From Clostridia bacterium (GTDB lineage Bacteria; Bacillota; Clostridia; Oscillospirales; Acutalibacteraceae): a DNA stretch of 42,839 bases. The position numbers and the translations under genes are program-made. How positions within the stretch are numbered: the first letter of the stretch is position 1; the number at the start of each line of letters is the position of its first letter. Of the stretch, positions 1 to 5,768 are shown piece after piece. The stretch lies in NCBI GenBank assembly GCA_017432485.1, contig JAFRJB010000126.1, positions 1 through 42,839 on the forward strand, in the 5' to 3' direction. The notes below the pieces were generated by a model. That model saw nothing but the letters and a program-made list of their open reading frames with translations, was not told where the DNA came from and did no database searches.

Positions 1-63
1 GGAGAAAGCCTGCCTTCGCTATTTACTTTGTATTTACAGAAAATTAATTAAGCCAAACTGCAA

Positions 64-177
64 GCACCTAAAAGCATTTATTTGTGTGCATTTCTTTTGA
101 TTTTTTCTGCAGGAATACAGTGCGTATTGCAAGGGAAAAATCGAAATAAAGGTGCGCGAAGAAATGCTTTTAGGCAC
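64..177. repeat. Large imperfect inverted repeat (hairpin element)
   Basis: The outer arms are near-identical inverted copies (CCTAAAAGCATTT at about 67-79 against AAATGCTTTTAGG at 162-174). Inner segments also pair: a T-rich stretch at 91-110 with an A-rich stretch at 130-150. The tip carries AATAC/GTATT around 114-128. The whole 114 bp could fold as one long interrupted hairpin with no coding capacity. It resembles a MITE- or REP-like element; no transposase is present. Confidence 0.55.
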
Positions 178-233
178 ATCAGCCTTGGTTACTCTTATTC
201 CCATATACCGCAAGCAGAGATTGGCAAAAACAC

Positions 234-259
234 AAAATCGCCGTAGCTACGGCGATTTT
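234..259. terminator. Bidirectional intrinsic terminator
   Basis: A perfect 13-bp inverted repeat (arms AAAATCGCCGTAG and CTACGGCGATTTT) has an A-run on one side and a T-run on the other, so it can act on both strands. It lies in a stretch of about 430 bp without a protein-coding gene. Confidence 0.7.
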
Positions 260-309
260 TCAGCAATTCATTCGGTTGCTGATTATTGGTGCGTTACCAA
301 GCGCTTGCT

Positions 310-338
310 TTGACACAAGCCGAAATCTGTAATAATAT
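310..338 (+). promoter_or_regulatory. Sigma-A-type promoter without a downstream ORF
   Basis: A TTGACA box (310-315) and a TAATAT box (333-338) are separated by exactly 17 bp. Transcription would start near 345 and run into the terminator at 379-416. No ORF lies between, so the product would be a short RNA. Confidence 0.5.
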
Positions 339-344
339 TCATCA

Positions 345-416
345 GTCGTGTGGTTTTAGCCACTTTTTCGACAGTCTGTAACGCCCTGCGGTGTGTGCCG
401 CAGGGCGTTATTTTTT
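345..416 (+). ncRNA. Candidate short RNA (about 72 nt)
   Basis: The interval is bounded by a near-consensus promoter (310-338) and a strong terminator. It contains a small GTGG/CCAC hairpin and then the terminator stem. No start codon with a ribosome site is seen. It could also be the remnant leader of a lost gene. The identity is not recognised. Confidence 0.35.
379..416 (+). terminator. Strong intrinsic terminator
   Basis: A perfect 13-bp stem (TAACGCCCTGCGG / CCGCAGGGCGTTA, 379-391 and 398-410) with a TGTGTG loop is followed by six Ts. The T-run is on the plus strand, so it ends plus-strand transcripts. It lies just beyond the 3' end of the minus-strand pncB. Confidence 0.8.
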
Positions 417-431
417 ATGTAAGTATCTGCC

Positions 432-1625
432 TTATTTCTCTCTGTGAATGCGAAATGCCACCGAGTCTTTTAGGTACTTGAGGTACTGCGGGTCCTTGCA
501 CATCGCCTTGCCCGGGGTATCGGAAAGTTTGGCGACGGGTCTGCCGTTGACATACTGCAGTTTAATGACAATATTGAGCGGGGTCACGCCCGTATCATTC
601 GAGCAGAAGGTGCCGATGCCGAACGAAACCTTCGCCTTGTCTTTAAAGTGGTTGTAGAGTTCTTGCGCTCTGTCAAAATCAAGGCTGTCACTAAAGAGCA
701 GGAGTTTGGTTTTGGGGTCGACACCGTACTTTTTGTAGTGCGCGATAATTTTCTCGCCCCACTCGTAGGGGTCTCCGCTGTCGTGGCGCACGCCGTTGTA
801 GTTGTTGACCATCGAGCGGTCGAAGTCGAGTAAGAACAAGTCGGTGGTAATCGTGTCGGTCAGCGCGGTACCGTTATCGCCCTTATACTCTGTGTACCAG
901 TCCTGCATCGCGTAGTGGTTGGTGTAGGCAAGGGGAATGGAATCGATTCCTTGGTACATCTGCACAAATTCGTGGGCATAGGTGCCGATGGGGGTGAGGT
1001 GGTACTTCATCGCCAGGTACACGTTGGAGGTGCCCACACAGTTGTCGGTCTCGCTTGTCAGGCGGCGCACAACAGTTTCCTGCCACTCGCGCGAGAGCCG
1101 GCGGCGGCAGCCGAATTCCGCATACTTAAAGTTGTATTTGCCGCTGTGGAAGTCGGCAATTTTTTGGTCGAGGCGTTTTTGGGCGCCTTCGAGCAGCTCG
1201 GCATAGTCGTACTGCATGCGAAAGTACACTTCGTTGACAATTTCGAGCAGAAAAATTTCAAACTGCATCGCGCTAAAGAGCGGACCGTTGACCACAATTT
1301 CCAGTTTGCCGTTTTCATCGAGCGACGTGCTCACATACTCGCGAATCGGGCGCCACAGGCGCAGGAATTCCACGTAGTCGTTTTTGATAAAGCGGATGGA
1401 GCGCAGGTAGCCCAGTTCCTCTTTGGTGAAGCGCAGGGAACACAGGTGGTCAATTTGCGCATCGATTTCTTCGCGCATTTCCGGCGTGAAGACAACGCCT
1501 TCATTGCGGCACTTGAAGTAGTACTCGCCGATTAAATCGGTGTGCTTGTGAAAAATCACCTGGTCCATATTGAATTTATACAGGTCTGTATCTAACAAGG
1601 AGATGATAATCGGTTCAAATTTCAT
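432..1625 (-). CDS. pncB: Nicotinate phosphoribosyltransferase
   Basis: This 397-residue cytoplasmic enzyme joins nicotinic acid to PRPP, giving nicotinate mononucleotide, the committing step of the Preiss-Handler NAD-salvage route. The N-terminus (LLDTDLYKFNMDQ, about residues 10-22) and a central HDSGDPYEWGEKI segment are typical of the family, and the length is normal for bacterial PncB. The start ATG is preceded by an AAAGGCAG ribosome site. It is the last gene of a four-gene minus-strand operon after nrtR, pncA and nadE, so PncA product (nicotinate) flows straight into it. Regulation is probably by NrtR at the operon promoter. No truncation is seen. Confidence 0.95.
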   Translation of the reverse strand: MKFEPIIISLLDTDLYKFNMDQVIFHKHTDLIGEYYFKCRNEGVVFTPEMREEIDAQIDHLCSLRFTKEELGYLRSIRFIKNDYVEFLRLWRPIREYVSTSLDENGKLEIVVNGPLFSAMQFEIFLLEIVNEVYFRMQYDYAELLEGAQKRLDQKIADFHSGKYNFKYAEFGCRRRLSREWQETVVRRLTSETDNCVGTSNVYLAMKYHLTPIGTYAHEFVQMYQGIDSIPLAYTNHYAMQDWYTEYKGDNGTALTDTITTDLFLLDFDRSMVNNYNGVRHDSGDPYEWGEKIIAHYKKYGVDPKTKLLLFSDSLDFDRAQELYNHFKDKAKVSFGIGTFCSNDTGVTPLNIVIKLQYVNGRPVAKLSDTPGKAMCKDPQYLKYLKDSVAFRIHREK

Positions 1626-1696
1626 GGTTTTCTGCCTTTCTGCCCGCTTCTTCCGGGCGGGCGTGGGTTAGGGGTGTATTTGAAGCGCGCCGGCGC

Positions 1697-2437
1697 TTAA
1701 CTTTCGATGGTTTTCAGATGCGGGTCAAATGCCGGCATCAACTGCAATTTAAACAGGTTCAAGCGGTGGCGGCGGTCGATGTTGGCTTTCTTGTCGGCAT
1801 CCTCGATTTTGCCGGTGCGAATGTAGGTATCGAGTTCGGCGTAAGTAAAGCCTAAGTTATCTTCATCCGTTTTGCCGCACAGGCCGTCTGTCGGCGGTTT
1901 TTCGATAAGCACTTCCGGCAACCCGAGTTCTCTGCCGATGGCTTTCATTTCCTGCACGGTCAGGTTCGAACAGGGGCTGAAGTCGCCGACGGAATCGCCG
2001 TAGCGTGTCGAGTAGCCGACCCAGTCCTCGGAGAGGTTGCAGGTGTTGGCAACTCTGCCGTTGCGGCTTTGCGAAACCGCGTAGAGCGTTGCCATGCGCA
2101 CGCGCGGCGCCAGGTTGGTGATGCTCTGTTCGGAGAGCGCCAAGGGAATACTGTCTTTGAGCGCATTGAACGCCGCACCGATATTGACCGTGTAGTTTTC
2201 AATCCCCAAGTGCTTGACCAGCAGTTGTGCCATATCGATATCCTGCTGCTCACCGTTGGGCATCAGCACACCGATAACGCGCTCTTTGCCGAGCGCTTCG
2301 ACACACAGTGCCGCGACAATGGAACTGTCTTTACCGCCGGAAATGCCGACCACGGCGTTACAGCCTTTGCCGTTTTCTTCAAAGAATGTGCGAATCCAAG
2401 CCACACATTCATTTTTAATGGTTTTTACATCAAACAT
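1697..2437 (-). CDS. nadE: Ammonia-dependent NAD+ synthetase
   Basis: The 246-residue protein converts deamido-NAD, ATP and ammonia into NAD+, the last step of NAD synthesis. The ATP-pyrophosphatase P-loop is visible near residue 32 (GISGGKDSS). The middle of the protein (NTCNLSEDWVGYSTRYGD) and the C-terminal region (KPPTDGL) also match NadE. There is no N-terminal glutaminase domain, so this is the short ammonia-dependent form. It lies 11 bp after pncA and 71 bp before pncB on the same strand. The AGAGGT ribosome site supports the chosen ATG. Confidence 0.95.
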   Translation of the reverse strand: MFDVKTIKNECVAWIRTFFEENGKGCNAVVGISGGKDSSIVAALCVEALGKERVIGVLMPNGEQQDIDMAQLLVKHLGIENYTVNIGAAFNALKDSIPLALSEQSITNLAPRVRMATLYAVSQSRNGRVANTCNLSEDWVGYSTRYGDSVGDFSPCSNLTVQEMKAIGRELGLPEVLIEKPPTDGLCGKTDEDNLGFTYAELDTYIRTGKIEDADKKANIDRRHRLNLFKLQLMPAFDPHLKTIES

Positions 2438-2448
2438 AGCATACCTCT

Positions 2449-2970
2449 TTAAACAATGTCGATTTGGCAGCAGCGCATGGTGCTCAGTGCCGCCTCGTGC
2501 GTTTGTTCGCTCACACCTGCACAGCAGTTTTGGTCTACACGGATGAGTGTATTCGGAAAAGCCGCTCTAAGAATGAGCGCATTGGAAATGACACAGATAT
2601 CGGTGCACAGACCGACAAGTTCGATTTCCATTTCTTCCGCTGCCGTTTGCTGCAGTTTTTCGGCAATTTCAAAACTGCCGAAGGTCTTTTTGATAATCGG
2701 GGTGTAGGCTTTGCCGGCAAGCGCCGCCGCCACTTGCGGGTGGAGAGCGTGCCCTTCGCTGCCTTCAATGCAGTGGGGTACGGGCAGCTTTTTGCCTTCG
2801 AGCGTTTGCATATAGTTTTCATAGTGCGTATCGAAGGTGACATAGAGATCGCCTTGAAATTCTTCGATTTTTTTGCACACATTATGGACAATGGCTTGTG
2901 CTTCGGCAGAGCCGAGTGCACCGTCCACAAAGTCGTTTTGCATATCTACGACAACTAATACCTTTTTCAT
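2449..2970 (-). CDS. pncA: Nicotinamidase / isochorismatase-family cysteine hydrolase
   Basis: The protein (173 residues from the ATG at 2970) hydrolyses nicotinamide to nicotinate, feeding PncB. The cysteine-hydrolase triad is visible: Asp in VVDMQNDF near the N-terminus, Lys in the IIKKTFGSF region, and Cys in GLCTDICV near residue 145. A GTG codon directly upstream (2973) is in frame. However, the GGAGG ribosome site is spaced properly only for the ATG at 2970. It is the second gene of the NrtR-controlled operon, 58 bp after nrtR. Its genomic partners make nicotinamide far more likely as substrate than isochorismate. Confidence 0.9.
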   Translation of the reverse strand: MKKVLVVVDMQNDFVDGALGSAEAQAIVHNVCKKIEEFQGDLYVTFDTHYENYMQTLEGKKLPVPHCIEGSEGHALHPQVAAALAGKAYTPIIKKTFGSFEIAEKLQQTAAEEMEIELVGLCTDICVISNALILRAAFPNTLIRVDQNCCAGVSEQTHEAALSTMRCCQIDIV

Positions 2971-3028
2971 CACGTGCCTCCTATTATTATAGATAAGTTT
3001 TTAAAATTGTCAATCGCCGCAGGGCGGT

Positions 3029-3850
3029 TTACTGTTGCGTGTTGCGCTTATATAACTGCGCGGGGCGATGGCCGTCCCCTTGGGTGAAATCGTCGGTTTG
3101 TGCCACAAAAGGAGCAACCTTTCTGCGGAAGTTTGCCGGCAGCACCTCAATGTCCATAATCGTTTCCTGCACTTTTTGCAGGGCATTGAGCGTAAAGGTT
3201 TCGGGCAAAAAATCGAAGATATACTCGAAGTGCTTCGCCTTTTCCCGCAGTACACTCAAGGTGGTGGCAATAATCCGGGCGTGGTCAAAGGCAAGCGTGC
3301 CGCCTTCTTTGATGGCAAATTGGGCAATGCCGAAGCGGGTTTTGGTTTCTTCCAATACGCTGCGCAGGGTAATATCGCTGTGGGTTAATTCCAAGATGCA
3401 CTCTGCGCTGCCGTTTTGCTCGAAGTTGATTTCGAACCACTTGGCATCTTTCGCATCATCCCCGCCGACCGGCTGTGCGCTGTCTTCGCCGAGTATGCTC
3501 GCAAAGGCGTTGGAAATAATCCAGCCGCGGGGGTCTCTGCCGGGTTCGCTGAAGGTGCATACCGGCATAATCGAAACCGGGGTAATGCCGGTTTCCTCAC
3601 TGATTTCCCGCATGGCACACTGCTCAATCGTTTCGTTCGGCTGCAAAAAGCCGCCGGGGAGAGCCCACGCATCCATAAAAGGATGCTCTTTTCTTTGAAT
3701 TAAAAGTATGGTCAGTTTTTTACCGGGGTTTTTGCGGTAGTTTTCCTTTGTGCTGTTTTGAATGCGAAAGCACACAATGTCGGTCGTAACGGACGGGCGC
3801 TCAAACGCGGTAATATCATAGTTCTCTAAAAAATCTTTTTCGGATTGCAT
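3029..3850 (-). CDS. nrtR: NrtR-type Nudix transcriptional regulator of NAD metabolism
   Basis: The 273-residue protein has a Nudix domain with the box GGFLQPNETIEQCAMREISE followed by ETG (about residues 65-88). A C-terminal segment (FEYIFDFLPETFTLNALQKV onward) matches the winged-helix domain of NrtR regulators. NrtR proteins bind DNA and respond to NAD-derived ligands such as ADP-ribose. Being first in an operon with pncA, nadE and pncB, behind a perfect dyad, supports this role over a plain ADP-ribose hydrolase. The Nudix box keeps its REISEETG core, so residual hydrolase activity is possible. The start ATG follows AAAGGAG. Confidence 0.85.
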   Translation of the reverse strand: MQSEKDFLENYDITAFERPSVTTDIVCFRIQNSTKENYRKNPGKKLTILLIQRKEHPFMDAWALPGGFLQPNETIEQCAMREISEETGITPVSIMPVCTFSEPGRDPRGWIISNAFASILGEDSAQPVGGDDAKDAKWFEINFEQNGSAECILELTHSDITLRSVLEETKTRFGIAQFAIKEGGTLAFDHARIIATTLSVLREKAKHFEYIFDFLPETFTLNALQKVQETIMDIEVLPANFRRKVAPFVAQTDDFTQGDGHRPAQLYKRNTQQ

Positions 3851-3863
3851 GATAATCTCCTTT

Positions 3864-3888
3864 TGTTATTTTCAAATTGAAAATAACA
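3864..3888. promoter_or_regulatory. NrtR-type operator upstream of nrtR
   Basis: This is a perfect 12-1-12 palindrome with arms TGTTATTTTCAA and TTGAAAATAACA. It overlaps the -10 box of the nrtR promoter and lies 14 bp before the nrtR start. A nearly identical dyad lies at 4054-4082. The placement fits repression of the NAD-salvage operon by its own first gene product. Confidence 0.75.
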
Positions 3889-3908
3889 TATTATTTGCAC
3901 TTTGTCAA
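3880..3908 (-). promoter_or_regulatory. Promoter of the nrtR-pncA-nadE-pncB operon
   Basis: Read on the minus strand, TTGACA (3908-3903) and TATTTT (3885-3880) are separated by 17 bp. The -10 box is embedded in the palindrome at 3864-3888, so the bound regulator would block RNA polymerase. Confidence 0.65.
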
Positions 3909-4035
3909 GCTTTTTTTGAGTGATGATATCGCCGGATTTTGGTGGAAACACAATATCCGTCAGCACCACCGAACTAAGATGGTATTAATAATTTAGAGGG
4001 GTAAAAAAATATGAAAAAATGTGTAAAAAGGGGGC

Positions 4036-4064
4036 TTGACAAGATAATACTATTATGTTATTAT
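4036..4064 (+). promoter_or_regulatory. Promoter of the truncated SPFH gene
   Basis: TTGACA (4036-4041) and TATTAT (4059-4064) are spaced 17 bp apart. The -10 box lies inside the second dyad, the same geometry as at the nrtR promoter. Confidence 0.65.
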
Positions 4065-4082
4065 CAGAATGAAAATAACATA
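4054..4082. promoter_or_regulatory. Second NrtR-type operator
   Basis: This is a 13-3-13 dyad (TATGTTATTATCA and TGAAAATAACATA) with 12 of 13 arm positions complementary. It shares the TGTTATTnTCA half-site with the operator at 3864-3888. It covers the -10 box of a divergent promoter, so the SPFH fragment and the NAD operon should be co-regulated. Confidence 0.7.
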
Positions 4083-4175
4083 GAAAAGGCGGTGATTCCG
4101 ATGCAGATACGAGATAGTGTTTCATCCGATTCATTCTTTAATAGTATTACTATTGATTCCAATAAGGAGGCAGAA

Positions 4176-4509
4176 AATGTATATTAAATTTTTACCGAGC
4201 GAATATGTACTTCGCTACAGAAACGGAAAAATCGTGGGAGAGGGCGCAGGTTTGTCTTTCTTCTTCTTTGAAAAGAATACGGCAGCGTGCATGATTCCGA
4301 TTTCCAATAACGATGCGGACTTCGTTTTAGAAGAGAGAACCATTGACCACCAAAGTGTGATGGTGCAGGGGCAGTTGACAGTTACTTCTATGATGGCGGA
4401 AAACGGTGTTATCTTCAGCGACGGGGTAGAAGAAGATTACCTGCAGTTCAATGCCGGTACGATCGCCACAATTTCGCTTGCCCATCGAGTCGGGCATTTG
4501 GTGCTGTAA
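4176..4509 (+). pseudogene. Truncated SPFH/band-7 domain protein
   Basis: The start ATG at 4176 is set by an AAGGAGG site 5 bp upstream. The product is 110 residues. Residues 1 to about 75 (MYIKFLPSEYVLRYRNGKIV onward, then MVQGQLTV) read like the N-terminus of SPFH/stomatin-like proteins, which are usually close to 300 residues. After about residue 78 the resemblance stops, and the last codons fall inside a hairpin at 4497-4531. No continuation is seen in other frames. It is either a decayed gene or a small stand-alone domain. Its promoter carries an NrtR-type operator, which implies a past or present link to NAD metabolism. Confidence 0.55.
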
Positions 4510-4531
4510 TGCATAGCGTTACAGCACCAAA
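4497..4531. terminator. Hairpin at the 3' end of the SPFH fragment
   Basis: A 13-bp stem (TTTGGTGCTGTAA / TTACAGCACCAAA) has a 9-nt loop and includes the stop codon of the SPFH fragment. No clear U-tract follows, so termination is uncertain. It may instead belong to the structured RNA region that starts just downstream. Confidence 0.4.
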
Positions 4532-4557
4532 TCCATATGTGAGGTAAGCGTTTATAA

Positions 4558-4720
4558 ATGACAGAGTCGGGCGGACTCCGTCCGCACCTGTTACAACAGG
4601 CAAGGGTGCTTTCGGGTAACTCCCTGCAGTGCCGGGAGATGTCACAAAGTGACGAGGGTGCGAACACCGGTCAGGTAAATAACGGCAAAACCGACAAAAA
4701 GGGCTGTGTTTGTGTCAGGA
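4558..4720 (+). ncRNA. Highly structured candidate ncRNA (raiA-motif-like)
   Basis: About 160 nt hold a succession of short stems. These are GCGGAC/GTCCGC (4571-4585), CCTGT/ACAGG (4587-4600), CTCCC/GGGAG (about 4620-4638), GTCAC/GTGAC (about 4640-4652), GGTG/CACC with a CGAA loop, and CGG/CCG near 4683-4693. A closing pair TGACA/TGTCA (4559-4563 and 4713-4717) brackets the set. The single-stranded stretches are non-random and the segment has no convincing coding content. The stem order and size recall the raiA ncRNA motif of Firmicutes, but this comes from memory and has not been tested with a covariance model. Confidence 0.45.
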
Positions 4721-4803
4721 AAAAGCCTAACCAACATCTATATTCTTTTCTGAATATTATGTATTCCGACAAATAAGATTTGTCGAAAAAAATCTATTTT
4801 TTA

Positions 4804-4832
4804 TTGAAATACAATCATTAATGTGATAAAAT
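4804..4832 (+). promoter_or_regulatory. Promoter of the sugar transferase gene
   Basis: TTGAAA (4804-4809) and TAAAAT (4827-4832) have a 17-bp spacer. An in-frame GTG at 4823 lies within this promoter and so cannot be the start of the gene. The leader to the ATG at 4940 is about 100 nt and holds a short ACCAATTGGT palindrome but no recognised riboswitch. Confidence 0.5.
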
Positions 4833-4939
4833 ATGAATATGGGTTTCGAAGGAGAGCCCTTGTTTGTTTTTTATGCTTTGCTAAAATTGAACCAATTGGT
4901 CCGGAGCAAATACCAGGGATTACCGGAGGTCAGAAAACC

Positions 4940-5623
4940 ATGCCTTATTTAGAATACGGAAAAATTGATGCGGCTACCGAAAAGCGGCTCAATGATTTAA
5001 TTAATAATAAATCTTTCCGCTCTTACTGGCGCAAGAAGCGCACCTTTGATTTAGTGGTGTCTTCTATTTTATTAACCGTAGCGGCAGTGCCTATGGGCGT
5101 TGTGGCATTGGCAATTTTTATTGATGACCCGCACGGCAGCCCGATTTATAAGCAAATTCGCATCGGGCGGCACGGCAAAGAATTTTATATGTACAAATTC
5201 CGCACCATGTATGTGGATGCCGACCAGCGCCGCGATGAACTTATGGAGCAAAACGAGATGGACGGGCCTGTCTTTAAGATTAAAGACGACCCGCGCATTA
5301 CCCGCTTAGGCAAGGTGCTGCGCAAACTCTCGGTGGATGAATTGCCGCAGTTTTTCAATGTTTTTAAAGGGCAAATGAGTGTGGTCGGGCCGCGCCCGCC
5401 GCTTCCCGGTGAAGTGGAGCAGTACACCGATTACAACAAGCTGCGCCTGATTGTTACCCCCGGCATTACCTGCGACTGGCAGATTGCGGATAACCGCAAC
5501 GACATTCCCTTCGACCAGTGGGTGGAAATGGATTTGAACTACATCGAAAACCGCACCACCTTGGGCGATTTGAAGATTATATTTAAAACGCCGCTGGCAA
5601 TGCTGTCGGCGACGGGACGATAA
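4940..5623 (+). CDS. Bacterial sugar transferase (undecaprenyl-phosphate glycosyl-1-phosphate transferase family)
   Basis: The 227-residue membrane enzyme would transfer a sugar-1-phosphate from a nucleotide sugar to undecaprenyl phosphate, starting a capsule, exopolysaccharide or glycan repeat unit. One N-terminal membrane segment lies at about residues 35-57 (FDLVVSSILLTVAAVPMGVV). The catalytic core follows: YKQIRIGRHGKEFYMYKFRTM, then DPRITRLGKVLRKLSVDELP and SVVGPRPPLPGE. The ATG at 4940 has GGAGGT 9 bp upstream; a longer frame starting at 4823 overlaps the promoter. The gene stands alone, with no other polysaccharide genes beside it, so the sugar is unknown. Confidence 0.88.
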   Translation: MPYLEYGKIDAATEKRLNDLINNKSFRSYWRKKRTFDLVVSSILLTVAAVPMGVVALAIFIDDPHGSPIYKQIRIGRHGKEFYMYKFRTMYVDADQRRDELMEQNEMDGPVFKIKDDPRITRLGKVLRKLSVDELPQFFNVFKGQMSVVGPRPPLPGEVEQYTDYNKLRLIVTPGITCDWQIADNRNDIPFDQWVEMDLNYIENRTTLGDLKIIFKTPLAMLSATGR

Positions 5624-5648
5624 AAAGAGACCGTTTCGGTCTCTTTTT
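5622..5648. terminator. Bidirectional terminator after the sugar transferase
   Basis: An 11-bp stem (AAAAAGAGACC / GGTCTCTTTTT) with a GTTTC loop starts inside the stop codon of the sugar transferase. Confidence 0.85.
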
Positions 5649-5650
5649 AT

Positions 5651-5733
5651 CAGTTTACAGATGACAGATAACAGTTTACAGAGCGGCGGTCATTGACCGC
5701 CGTACTGAACACTGAAAACTGAACACTGAACAC
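5651..5733. repeat. Intergenic degenerate heptad repeats plus a GC-rich hairpin
   Basis: This stretch contains CAGTTTACAG units, a GCGGCGGTCA/TGACCGCCG hairpin (about 5681-5701), and tandem ACTGAAA/ACTGAAC units with a 7-bp period. The same heptad family, on either strand, recurs at 13925-13978, 15822-15866 and 32374-32398. A related TAACTA/TAACTC form occurs at 37884-37915 and 39349-39380. Confidence 0.6.
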
Positions 5734-5768
5734 AAAAAAGTAAGGGTTCGCCGAACCCTTACTTTTTT
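5734..5768 (-). terminator. Terminator of the EAL-domain gene
   Basis: A 16-bp stem (AAAAAAGTAAGGGTTC / GAACCCTTACTTTTTT) with a GCC loop overlaps the last codons and stop of the minus-strand EAL gene. A-rich and T-rich flanks make it usable on both strands. Confidence 0.85.

Noticed and set aside
915..1535. A 206-codon plus-strand frame inside pncB
   Set aside because: It is the antisense shadow of a clear pncB gene, with no ribosome site or family features.
4011..4184. A 57-codon frame starting ATGAAAAAATGTGTAAAAAG
   Set aside because: It runs through the promoter and operator of the SPFH fragment, has no good ribosome site, and overlaps the better-supported start at 4176.
4558..4776. A 72-codon frame over the structured RNA region
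   Set aside because: It is Cys/Gln/Lys-rich with no family resemblance, and the sequence is better explained by RNA stems.
4823..4939. N-terminal extension of the sugar transferase from a GTG at 4823
   Set aside because: The codon lies inside the -10 region of a promoter, and the ATG at 4940 has a well-spaced GGAGGT.
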